Of a stretch of 13,721 nucleotides of DNA, positions 6,247-13,093 are shown one piece after another (positions within the stretch are counted from its first letter, which is position 1; every line of letters begins with the position of its first letter). The position numbers and the translations under genes were made by a program. This DNA comes from Comamonadaceae bacterium (GTDB taxonomy: Bacteria > Pseudomonadota > Gammaproteobacteria > Burkholderiales > Burkholderiaceae_C), in NCBI GenBank assembly GCA_947464665.1, contig CANHXV010000041.1:1-13721 (forward strand), given 5' to 3'. The notes beneath the pieces are model-generated. The model was not told the origin of the DNA, ran no database searches, and saw nothing but the letters and a program-made list of their open reading frames with translations.

Positions 6247-6984
6247 ATGAATTCTGACTCTGCCAATCAAGCGCCCGCCTCGGTTGCGTTCCCCAAAAAT
6301 ATCAAAAGCTTTGTGAAGCGTGCCGGTCGCACGACCACTGGCCAAGCCAAAGCCTTTGAAGTTTGGGGTCCTCAATTTTTGTTGACCTATGCGCCAGAGC
6401 CATTGAACATGGCCAAAGCGTTTGGCTTGAATGGGCAAGAAACAGCGACCAGCCCCGTCATTTTGGAAATTGGTTTTGGCATGGGCGAAGCCACCGCACA
6501 CATTGCCAAAGTTCGCCCAAGCGATTTCTTTTTGTGCTGCGAAGTGCATGAACCCGGCGTGGGCGCCTTGCTTAAACGCATTGGCGAGCAAGACATTCAC
6601 AACATTCGAATTCTGCAACACGATGCTGTTGAAGTGATAGACAACATGCTGCCATTAGGTTCATTAAATGGCGTACACATCTTCTTCCCCGATCCTTGGC
6701 ACAAGTCACGTCACAACAAACGCCGACTCATTCAAGCACCTTTAATAGCCAAACTATCCGCACGGCTAAAGCCTGGCGCTTACATCCATTGCGCCACCGA
6801 CTGGGAACCTTATGCAGTACAAATTTTGGAAGTACTCAGTGCAGAGCCTTTGCTGCAAAACACTGCAAGCAAAGATCAGGGTGGCTATGCCTTTAAGCCC
6901 GACTACCGCCCACTGACCAAGTTTGAAAATCGTGGCTTGAAATTGGGGCACGGTGTGTGGGATGTCGTCTTCAAACGCATTTAA
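6247..6984 (+). CDS. trmB: tRNA (guanine-N7-)-methyltransferase, m7G46
   Basis: A 245-aa SAM-dependent methyltransferase that makes m7G at position 46 in the tRNA variable loop. The SAM-binding motif I is ILEIGFGMGEAT (residues 72-83). The acidic residue closing strand 2 is Glu99 (CCEVHEPGVG). Asp126 (QHDAVEV) is in motif III. The family signature FFPDPWHKSRHNKRR spans 146-160 and contains the catalytic Asp149. TKFENRG is near the C terminus. Residues 1-30 are a variable basic N-terminal segment. Length and motif order match TrmB fully. The gene is 9 nt after gluQ and its last 23 nt overlap the next gene when that gene's start is taken at 6962. Confidence 0.97.
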   Translation: MNSDSANQAPASVAFPKNIKSFVKRAGRTTTGQAKAFEVWGPQFLLTYAPEPLNMAKAFGLNGQETATSPVILEIGFGMGEATAHIAKVRPSDFFLCCEVHEPGVGALLKRIGEQDIHNIRILQHDAVEVIDNMLPLGSLNGVHIFFPDPWHKSRHNKRRLIQAPLIAKLSARLKPGAYIHCATDWEPYAVQILEVLSAEPLLQNTASKDQGGYAFKPDYRPLTKFENRGLKLGHGVWDVVFKRI

Positions 6985-7951
6985 ACCGCCCGTTAAAAAT
7001 GGCGTAGGCCCGAGCACAGTTGGCATTCCAGCCAATACATCCCTGCCTGCCATTGATTTTTTAGCTCAAAAATTCAGTGCTATTTCACGCGAAGCATGGC
7101 TGCAGAGATTTGAAAATCGCGAAATTCTGAATGCACAAGGGCGTGTGATGGCACCGCAAGACATTCTGCTCGTCGAGTCTCATCTTCACTACTACCGAAG
7201 CATTCCCAATGAACCTGAACTGCCATGGAAGGCGAAGGTCATTTTTCAAGATGATTATTTGGTAGTGGCTGACAAACCGCATTTCATGCCAGTGACACCA
7301 GGTGGCCGCTATGTCCAGCAAAGCTTACTCGTGCAACTGAAGCAGCAATTGAATTTACCAGAACTATCACCGCTACACCGCATTGACCGCGAAACTGCAG
7401 GCTTGGTGGTATTCAGTGTTCGCTCGCAAGATCGCAATGCCTACCAAGAATTATTCAGACTAAGGCAAGTACAAAAAACTTACGAGGCTATTGCGGGGGC
7501 GCCTGAAACTTCCCCCATGCATCTTCAATTTCCACTTATTCATCGAAGCTTCATGGCGGAAGATTCTCAATTTTTCAGAATGCTTGAAGTTGCCAGACAT
7601 GAGCACAATGACTCTTTAGAGTTCAACAGTGAAACTTGGATTGATTGCATGGAACGTCTTTATGGCAATTCTGCACTGGACAATCAAAATGCAACTCAAC
7701 CCCTATTGCTTGCCAGATATCTTTTGAAACCGCTGACAGGACAACGCCATCAATTGCGCGTGCATATGAATTCCATTGGACTGCCGTTGCTGAACGATCA
7801 GTTTTATCCGCAGGTGCTGAGAGACGCCAATGAAAAAGTAGACTTCAACGCGCCATTGCAACTTTTAGCTCAAACAATAGCTTTCAAAGACCCTGTCACT
7901 GGCGCTTCAAGAAGTTTTGAAAGCTCGAGTCAATTGACAGCCCTAAAGTAA
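6962..7951 (+). CDS. RluA-family pseudouridine synthase
   Basis: A 329-aa pseudouridine synthase of the RluA/RsuA fold, acting on rRNA or tRNA uridines. The active-site block is LHRIDRETAGLVVFS at 138-152, with catalytic Asp142; most RluA proteins read HRLDxxTSG, so Ile and Ala replace Leu and Ser here. Before it is the usual VIFQDDYLVVADKP strand. After it are RQVQKTYEAI and GQRHQLRVHMNSIG, both family hallmarks. Residues 1-85 hold a divergent N-terminal part with no clear S4 domain. The start could be ATG 6962 or GTG 6953; the first has GGG abutting it, the second has GGGG 4 nt upstream. Both overlap trmB in another frame, implying translational coupling. The specific RNA target cannot be assigned. 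The 3' half is unusually AT-rich for this window. Confidence 0.9.
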   Translation: MSSSNAFKPPVKNGVGPSTVGIPANTSLPAIDFLAQKFSAISREAWLQRFENREILNAQGRVMAPQDILLVESHLHYYRSIPNEPELPWKAKVIFQDDYLVVADKPHFMPVTPGGRYVQQSLLVQLKQQLNLPELSPLHRIDRETAGLVVFSVRSQDRNAYQELFRLRQVQKTYEAIAGAPETSPMHLQFPLIHRSFMAEDSQFFRMLEVARHEHNDSLEFNSETWIDCMERLYGNSALDNQNATQPLLLARYLLKPLTGQRHQLRVHMNSIGLPLLNDQFYPQVLRDANEKVDFNAPLQLLAQTIAFKDPVTGASRSFESSSQLTALK

Positions 7952-7954
7952 ACG

Positions 7955-10579
7955 TTATAAACATTCAGCCACCCAAGCATGAACACTGGCCAATGCCGCA
8001 TTCAAATGTGTTGCATCGGAACCACCCGCCATGGCCATATCAGGCTTACCGCCACCCTTACCTCCTACTTGCTGAGCCACAAAGTTCACCAGCTCACCCG
8101 CTTTAACTTTGCCTGTGGTGTCAGAAGTGACACCCGCAGCCAATTGAACTTTGTTGCCATCCACAGCGGCCAAGACTATGACAGCCGATTTCAGCTTGTC
8201 TTTCAACTTGTCCATGGTCTCACGCAATGTTTTGGCATCGGCGCCAGGCAACAAGGCAGACAGTACTTTGACACCCTTGACATCGGCAGCTTGCGTCATG
8301 AGTTCATCGCCTTGCGATGAAGCCAATTTGCCTTTGAGCGCAGCCATTTCTTTTTCCAAGGATTTCACTTGGTCCAAGACTTGTGCAATACGGCTGTTCA
8401 GTTCAGCAGGCGATGCTTTTAAACTGCCTGCAGCTTTGGACACCGTGGCTTCCAAATTTTGCAAATAAGCCAAGGCATTGCCACCGGTCACAGCTTCAAT
8501 GCGTCGCACGCCAGCAGCTACGCCGCTTTCTGCTACCACCTTGAACAAGCCAATGTCACCCGTGCGGTGCACGTGAACGCCACCGCAAAGCTCTCGGCTT
8601 GAACCAATGTCGAGCACGCGGACGGTCTCACCGTACTTCTCGCCAAACAACATCATGGCGCCGGTTTTTTGAGCAGACTCAATATCCATCACGCGAGCCT
8701 GCGTGGCGGGGTTGGCCCAAATTTCTTGATTCACTTGGGCTTCGATAGCCAAAATTTGTTCATCGCTAATGGGTGCATTGTGCGCAAAGTCAAAGCGGGT
8801 TCGCTCCGCATTCACCAAAGAACCTTTTTGCTGCACATGATCGCCCAACACTTCACGCAAGGCTTTGTGCATCAGATGTGTGGCAGAGTGATTGCGTACC
8901 GTGGCAGCTCGCAGATCTGAATTGACTTGCGCTTGAACAGCATCGCCTACTTTCAAGCTGCCTTCCAGCAACAGGCCATGATGGCCAAACACATCGGCTT
9001 TGATTTTCAGAGTGTCAGCCACCTCGAATTTGGCACTGGCAGTTTGGAGCAAGCCTTGATCGCCCACTTGACCACCAGACTCGGCATAGAACGGGGTAGT
9101 GTCCAACACCACCACGCCCTCTTGCCCAGCATTCAAGACCAAAGCAGGCGTGCCATCGACATACAAGGCCAAAACTTTGGTGCTGGCTTGAAGCTCGTCG
9201 TAGCCCACAAAAGTATTTCCAACACCTGTATATTCCAAGGCGCGGTCCATTCTGAATTTACCTGCTGCACGGGCTTGCGCTTTTTGGCGCTCCATGGCCA
9301 AGGCAAAGCCAGCTTCGTCCACATTCAAATCGCGCTCTCGGCAAACATCGGCCGATAAATCCAATGGAAAACCATAGGTATCGTGCAATTTGAAAGCCAC
9401 ATCACCTGGCAACACTTTAACGCCCCCTTCTAGAGCTGCATCCAAAATTTGCATGCCCACTTCAAGGGTTTCAAAAAAGCGCTCTTCTTCGGCTTTCAAA
9501 ATATCGGTGATGCGTTTTTCTTGAGACGCCAAATTAGGGTAAGCCGCAGCCATGAGCTTCACCAGGTCGGGCACCAACTTGTGAAAGAACGGCGTCTTCT
9601 GACCCAACTTGTACCCGTGGCGAATGGCACGGCGAACAATGCGGCGCTGCACATAACCGCGACCTTCGTTGCTGGGCACCACGCCATCGCTCACCAAGAA
9701 CGCTGTGGCGCGAATATGGTCAGCGATGACGCGCAAAGATTTATTTTGCAAATCGGTGCAGCCTGTTTCGCGCGATGCCGCTTTGATCAGTGCATCGAAA
9801 ATATCGATTTCATAGTTGCTGTGCACGTGCTGCAAAATGGCGGCCAAACGCTCAAGGCCCATGCCCGTGTCAACGCATGGTGCCGGCAAGTTCTTCACGC
9901 TGCCGTCTGGCTGCATGTCAAACTGCATGAACACGTTGTTCCAAATTTCAATGTAACGGTCGCCGTCTTGCTCGGGGCTACCAGGAGGGCCACCCGCAAT
10001 TTCAGGGCCGTGATCGTAAAAGATTTCTGAGCAAGGGCCACAAGGGCCGGTGTCTGCCATCATCCAGAAATTGTCGGACATGTAACGTCCGCCCTTGTTA
10101 TCGCCAATGCGCACCACTCTCTCGGGAGGCAGACCAATTTCTTTCGTCCAAATATCGTAGGCTTCATCATCCTCGATGTAGACCGTGGCCCACAACTTAT
10201 CGGCTGGCAATTTATAAACCTGCGTAAGCAATTCCCAAGCCCACTTCAAGCTGTCACGTTTGAAATAATCGCCAAAGCTCCAGTTGCCCAACATTTCAAA
10301 GAAAGTGTGATGGCGCGCGGTGTAGCCCACGTTTTCTAAATCATTGTGCTTACCACCTGCGCGCAAGCAAGCTTGAACAGAGGCTGCGCGCACATAACTG
10401 CGCTTGTCAGAACCCAAAAACACATCCTTGAACTGAACCATGCCAGAATTGGTGAACATCAAGGTGGGGTCATTGCCAGGCACCAAGGGGCTAGACGCCA
10501 CCACGGTATGACCTTTGGATGCAAAAAAGTCGAGAAATGTTTTGCGAATATCAGCAACAGAAATAACAGGAGTGCTCAT
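7955..10579 (-). CDS. alaS: Alanyl-tRNA synthetase
   Basis: A full-length 874-aa class II synthetase (E. coli has 876) that charges tRNA-Ala and clears mischarged Ser/Gly-tRNA-Ala. The catalytic domain (1 to about 460) includes ASVQACLRAGGKHNDLENVG at 66-85, HHTFFEMLGNWSFGDY at 90-105 and the GMGLERLAA motif 3 region at 239-247. The editing domain has HSATHLMH at 564-571 and CGGVHV at 665-670, giving the zinc-type ligands His564, His568, Cys665 and His669. The C-Ala domain ends with the glycine-rich GGKGGGKPDMAMAGG at 839-853. The Thr usual in the CGGTH motif is Val668 here. ATG 10579 gives the standard N terminus but has no strong Shine-Dalgarno. It faces the pseudouridine synthase gene with only 3 bp between stop codons. 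Confidence 0.98.
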   Translation of the reverse strand: MSTPVISVADIRKTFLDFFASKGHTVVASSPLVPGNDPTLMFTNSGMVQFKDVFLGSDKRSYVRAASVQACLRAGGKHNDLENVGYTARHHTFFEMLGNWSFGDYFKRDSLKWAWELLTQVYKLPADKLWATVYIEDDEAYDIWTKEIGLPPERVVRIGDNKGGRYMSDNFWMMADTGPCGPCSEIFYDHGPEIAGGPPGSPEQDGDRYIEIWNNVFMQFDMQPDGSVKNLPAPCVDTGMGLERLAAILQHVHSNYEIDIFDALIKAASRETGCTDLQNKSLRVIADHIRATAFLVSDGVVPSNEGRGYVQRRIVRRAIRHGYKLGQKTPFFHKLVPDLVKLMAAAYPNLASQEKRITDILKAEEERFFETLEVGMQILDAALEGGVKVLPGDVAFKLHDTYGFPLDLSADVCRERDLNVDEAGFALAMERQKAQARAAGKFRMDRALEYTGVGNTFVGYDELQASTKVLALYVDGTPALVLNAGQEGVVVLDTTPFYAESGGQVGDQGLLQTASAKFEVADTLKIKADVFGHHGLLLEGSLKVGDAVQAQVNSDLRAATVRNHSATHLMHKALREVLGDHVQQKGSLVNAERTRFDFAHNAPISDEQILAIEAQVNQEIWANPATQARVMDIESAQKTGAMMLFGEKYGETVRVLDIGSSRELCGGVHVHRTGDIGLFKVVAESGVAAGVRRIEAVTGGNALAYLQNLEATVSKAAGSLKASPAELNSRIAQVLDQVKSLEKEMAALKGKLASSQGDELMTQAADVKGVKVLSALLPGADAKTLRETMDKLKDKLKSAVIVLAAVDGNKVQLAAGVTSDTTGKVKAGELVNFVAQQVGGKGGGKPDMAMAGGSDATHLNAALASVHAWVAECL

Positions 10580-10622
10580 GTCAGGGTTATCTTTAAGAAA
10601 GCCAAACTAGGCTCAACATTCC

Positions 10623-10650
10623 ATTATAAGATTGCAAGTACAGCTTCCAA
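10623..10650 (-). promoter_or_regulatory. Probable alaS promoter
   Basis: On the minus strand a perfect TATAAT (10628-10623) lies 16 bp downstream of TTGGAA (10650-10645), which matches the TTGACA consensus at four of six positions. Transcription would start near 10616, giving a leader of about 37 nt. A 5-bp dyad, AGCTT-CC-AAGCT (10642-10653), covers the -35. E. coli AlaS represses its own gene by binding DNA near the start site; whether this dyad serves a similar role is only speculation. Confidence 0.55.
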
Positions 10651-10676
10651 GCTTTTCAAATACCCTAGGAGACCCC

Positions 10677-12155
10677 ATGGACATGAAAACTTCCCCTTTG
10701 GCTCTGCTCAAAGACCCCTCACTCCTGAAAACAGACGCCTTGATCAACGGCCAGTGGGTCAAAGGCAGCAGCCGTTTTGAGATCAACGATCCCGCCACGG
10801 GCGCTAAATTAGCCGATGTGGCCAACTTGGGCGCAGCCGAAGCCGAACAAGCCATTGCGGCTGCCAACGCCGCACTGCCCGCCTGGCGAGGCAAAACCAG
10901 CAAAGAACGCAGTGTTTTGCTGCGCAAATGGTACGACCTGCTGATGGCCAATGTCGAAGACTTAGGCCGCATCATGACCGCCGAACAAGGCAAACCTTTT
11001 GCCGAAGCAAAGGGTGAAGTAATGTACGGCGCCAGCTTTGTCGAGTGGTATGCCGAGGAAGCCAAACGTGTTAACGGCGAGACTCTGCCTCAGTTTGACA
11101 ACACCCGTCGTCTGATTGTGATCAAGCAGCCCATCGGTGTCTGCGCTGCCATCACGCCTTGGAACTTCCCTTTGGCCATGATTACCCGCAAAGTGGCACC
11201 TGCTTTGGCTGCTGGTTGTACCGTGGTCATCAAGCCCGCCGAGCTCACACCCTTGACAGCTTTGGCCGCTGGCGAGTTGGCCATTCGCGCAGGCATTCCA
11301 GCGGGTGTGATCAATTTGCTCACCGCCGATTCAAACAACAGCATTGCCGCGGGCAAAGTGTTTTGCGCAAGCGACATTGTTCGCCACATCAGCTTTACAG
11401 GCAGCACCGAGGTGGGCCGAATTTTGATGGCTCAATCGGCACCCACTGTGAAAAAACTCTCGCTTGAATTGGGGGGCAATGCGCCCTTCATTGTGTTTGA
11501 TGATGCCGACATTGACAGTGCCGTAGAAGGCGCCATGGCCAGCAAATATCGCAATGCAGGTCAGACTTGTGTTTGTGCCAACCGCATCTATGTCCAAGAG
11601 TCTGTCTATGACGCGTTTGTGCAAAAATTTGCCGCCAAAGTGAAAGCCCTGAAAGTGGGTAACGGCTTTGAAGAAGGCGTGGTGCAAGGCCCACTCATTG
11701 AGCCGGCCGCTTTGGAAAAAGTCACACGCCACGTGGAAGATGCCAAGGCCAAAGGTGGTGTGGTGTTGGCAGGTGGCAAAGCCTTGAACGGTCAGTTCTT
11801 TGAACCTACCGTCATTGGCAATGCCACTTCAGACATGTTGTGTGCGCGTGAGGAAACCTTTGGGCCCTTCGCACCAGTCTTCAAATTCAAGACCGAACAA
11901 GAAGCCATCGATGCCGCCAACAACACAGAGTTTGGCTTGGCCAGCTATTTCTACAGCCGCGATGTTGGCCGAATTTTCCGGGTCAGCGAAGCTTTGGAAT
12001 ACGGCATGGTAGGCATCAACGTCGGCATCATTGCCACCGAGCACGTTCCCTTTGGCGGCGTGAAGCAATCGGGCCTAGGCCGCGAAGGCTCCCACCATGG
12101 CATGGAAGAGTACCTCGAGATGAAGTACTTGTGCATGGGCGATATTTTGAAGTAA
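10677..12155 (+). CDS. gabD: NAD(P)-dependent succinate-semialdehyde dehydrogenase
   Basis: A 492-aa aldehyde dehydrogenase oxidising succinate semialdehyde to succinate, the last step of GABA or 4-hydroxybutyrate use. Motifs from the chosen start: TPWNFPLAM with Asn163, cofactor-site Lys186 (VVIKPAE), FTGSTEVG at 240-247, general base Glu264 (LELGG) and catalytic Cys298 in NAGQTCVCANR. The CVC motif is the GabD/SSADH hallmark; in human SSADH the equivalent pair forms a redox switch. FGGVKQSGLGREGSHHG near the C terminus also fits GabD. ATG 10677 is chosen because AGGAG (10667-10671) lies 5 nt upstream; an in-frame TTG at 10632 and an ATG at 10683 are less likely. The next gene, a dehydrogenase, starts 30 nt downstream and is probably co-transcribed. 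Closely related ALDHs for glutarate semialdehyde remain possible. Confidence 0.92.
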   Translation: MDMKTSPLALLKDPSLLKTDALINGQWVKGSSRFEINDPATGAKLADVANLGAAEAEQAIAAANAALPAWRGKTSKERSVLLRKWYDLLMANVEDLGRIMTAEQGKPFAEAKGEVMYGASFVEWYAEEAKRVNGETLPQFDNTRRLIVIKQPIGVCAAITPWNFPLAMITRKVAPALAAGCTVVIKPAELTPLTALAAGELAIRAGIPAGVINLLTADSNNSIAAGKVFCASDIVRHISFTGSTEVGRILMAQSAPTVKKLSLELGGNAPFIVFDDADIDSAVEGAMASKYRNAGQTCVCANRIYVQESVYDAFVQKFAAKVKALKVGNGFEEGVVQGPLIEPAALEKVTRHVEDAKAKGGVVLAGGKALNGQFFEPTVIGNATSDMLCAREETFGPFAPVFKFKTEQEAIDAANNTEFGLASYFYSRDVGRIFRVSEALEYGMVGINVGIIATEHVPFGGVKQSGLGREGSHHGMEEYLEMKYLCMGDILK

Positions 12156-12185
12156 TCCAAAAAAATGAATCAACAGGGGACACGC

Positions 12186-13082
12186 ATGAAGATTGGCATT
12201 GCAGGCATTGGAAAAATGGGCAACGCAATTGGCTCGCGCCTTTTGGGGCTGGGGCATTCCGTCAGTGTTTGGAATCGCACCCCCAACAAAACAACAGGTC
12301 TGGTCAATGCTGGCGCTCATTTGGCGGCCACACCCAAGTTGCTGGCCGAGTCAGTGGACGTGGTACTCACACTGCTCACCAACGAAGCCGCTTTGGACGA
12401 AGTTTATTCTGGACCCCATGGTTTGTTATCTGGTGCAGTCAGTCAAAAGATCTTCATCGACATGAGTACCGTCAAACCAGCTAAACCCAAAGAAATGGCA
12501 TTGCGAGCCAATGCGGTTGGTGCAGTCTATCTAGAGTGCCCAGTAGGGGGGAGTGTCGGCCCCGCTAAAGAAGGTAAGTTGCTTGGTTTTGTGGGTGGCG
12601 ATTCTGCCGATGTCGAGAAAATTAAACCGTTGCTCGATCAACTTTGCAAGCGCGTTGAACATGTCGGCCCATACGGTGCTGGTTCCACCGTGAAGCTGGC
12701 CGTTAATTTACCCCTGATGGTCTATTGGCAAACCCTTGGCGAGTCTTTGTCATTGGTGGAGTCTTTGGGCATTGATCCCACTCGCATGATTGACATATTG
12801 GCCGACAGCTCAGGGGGGCCGAACATGCTGAAAGTGAGGGGTGCCATGATTGCACAAACCCTCTCACAAAAGAAAAGTGATCAGGTCACGGTGAGTGTTG
12901 CAACCATGCGCAAAGACATGCGAGCCATGATTGATCAGGCTCAAGTCAACCAAAGGCAACTGCCTCTCACTTCCTTGGCTTTGTCCCAATTCAATACAGC
13001 CGCTGAAACAGGATTGGACGACAAAGACTGCACGGAATTGCCAGTTTGGTGGCTTGCAAAGGGCAGCCACCAAACCCGATAA
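12186..13082 (+). CDS. Beta-hydroxyacid dehydrogenase, NADP-type (3-hydroxyisobutyrate dehydrogenase/GLYR family)
   Basis: A 298-aa NAD(P)-dependent reductase. The Rossmann motif is IGIAGIGKMGNAIGSRLL (residues 3-20). WNRTPNK (29-35) places Asn-Arg-Thr after the second strand, as in NADPH-preferring glyoxylate/succinic-semialdehyde reductases. DMST (92-95) and the substrate-loop PVGGSVGPAKEGKL (119-132) follow. The catalytic lysine is Lys170 in GAGSTVKLAVN, with Asn174 four residues on, as in the family. The ATG at 12186 has AGGGGA 5 nt upstream; an in-frame ATG at 12165 would add seven residues and lacks a site. It lies 30 nt after gabD, which suggests succinate semialdehyde as a shared substrate (reduction to 4-hydroxybutyrate), but 3-hydroxyisobutyrate or tartronate semialdehyde cannot be excluded. 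Confidence 0.87.
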   Translation: MKIGIAGIGKMGNAIGSRLLGLGHSVSVWNRTPNKTTGLVNAGAHLAATPKLLAESVDVVLTLLTNEAALDEVYSGPHGLLSGAVSQKIFIDMSTVKPAKPKEMALRANAVGAVYLECPVGGSVGPAKEGKLLGFVGGDSADVEKIKPLLDQLCKRVEHVGPYGAGSTVKLAVNLPLMVYWQTLGESLSLVESLGIDPTRMIDILADSSGGPNMLKVRGAMIAQTLSQKKSDQVTVSVATMRKDMRAMIDQAQVNQRQLPLTSLALSQFNTAAETGLDDKDCTELPVWWLAKGSHQTR

Positions 13083-13093
13083 CGAGCCCAAGA

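Noticed and set aside
7979..10030. Open frames of up to 193 codons on the plus strand inside alaS
   Set aside because: They are antisense to a full-length, motif-complete AlaS and show no recognisable domains or ribosome sites.
10642..10653. AGCTT-CC-AAGCT dyad as a proven AlaS autoregulatory operator
   Set aside because: The arms are only 5 bp and no operator consensus can be compared here; it is mentioned only as a possibility in the promoter entry.
10632..10676. TTG start extending gabD by 15 residues
   Set aside because: AGGAG directly before ATG 10677 sets the start; the extension has no family similarity and overlaps the probable alaS promoter.
10580..10676. T-box or amino-acid attenuator upstream of alaS
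   Set aside because: The leader after the predicted start site is only about 37 nt, with a 4-bp hairpin at most and no T-box elements; T-boxes are not typical of this group.
13083..13093. Terminator between the dehydrogenase and the Bug gene
   Set aside because: Only 11 bp separate the stops and no stem with a T-run is visible.
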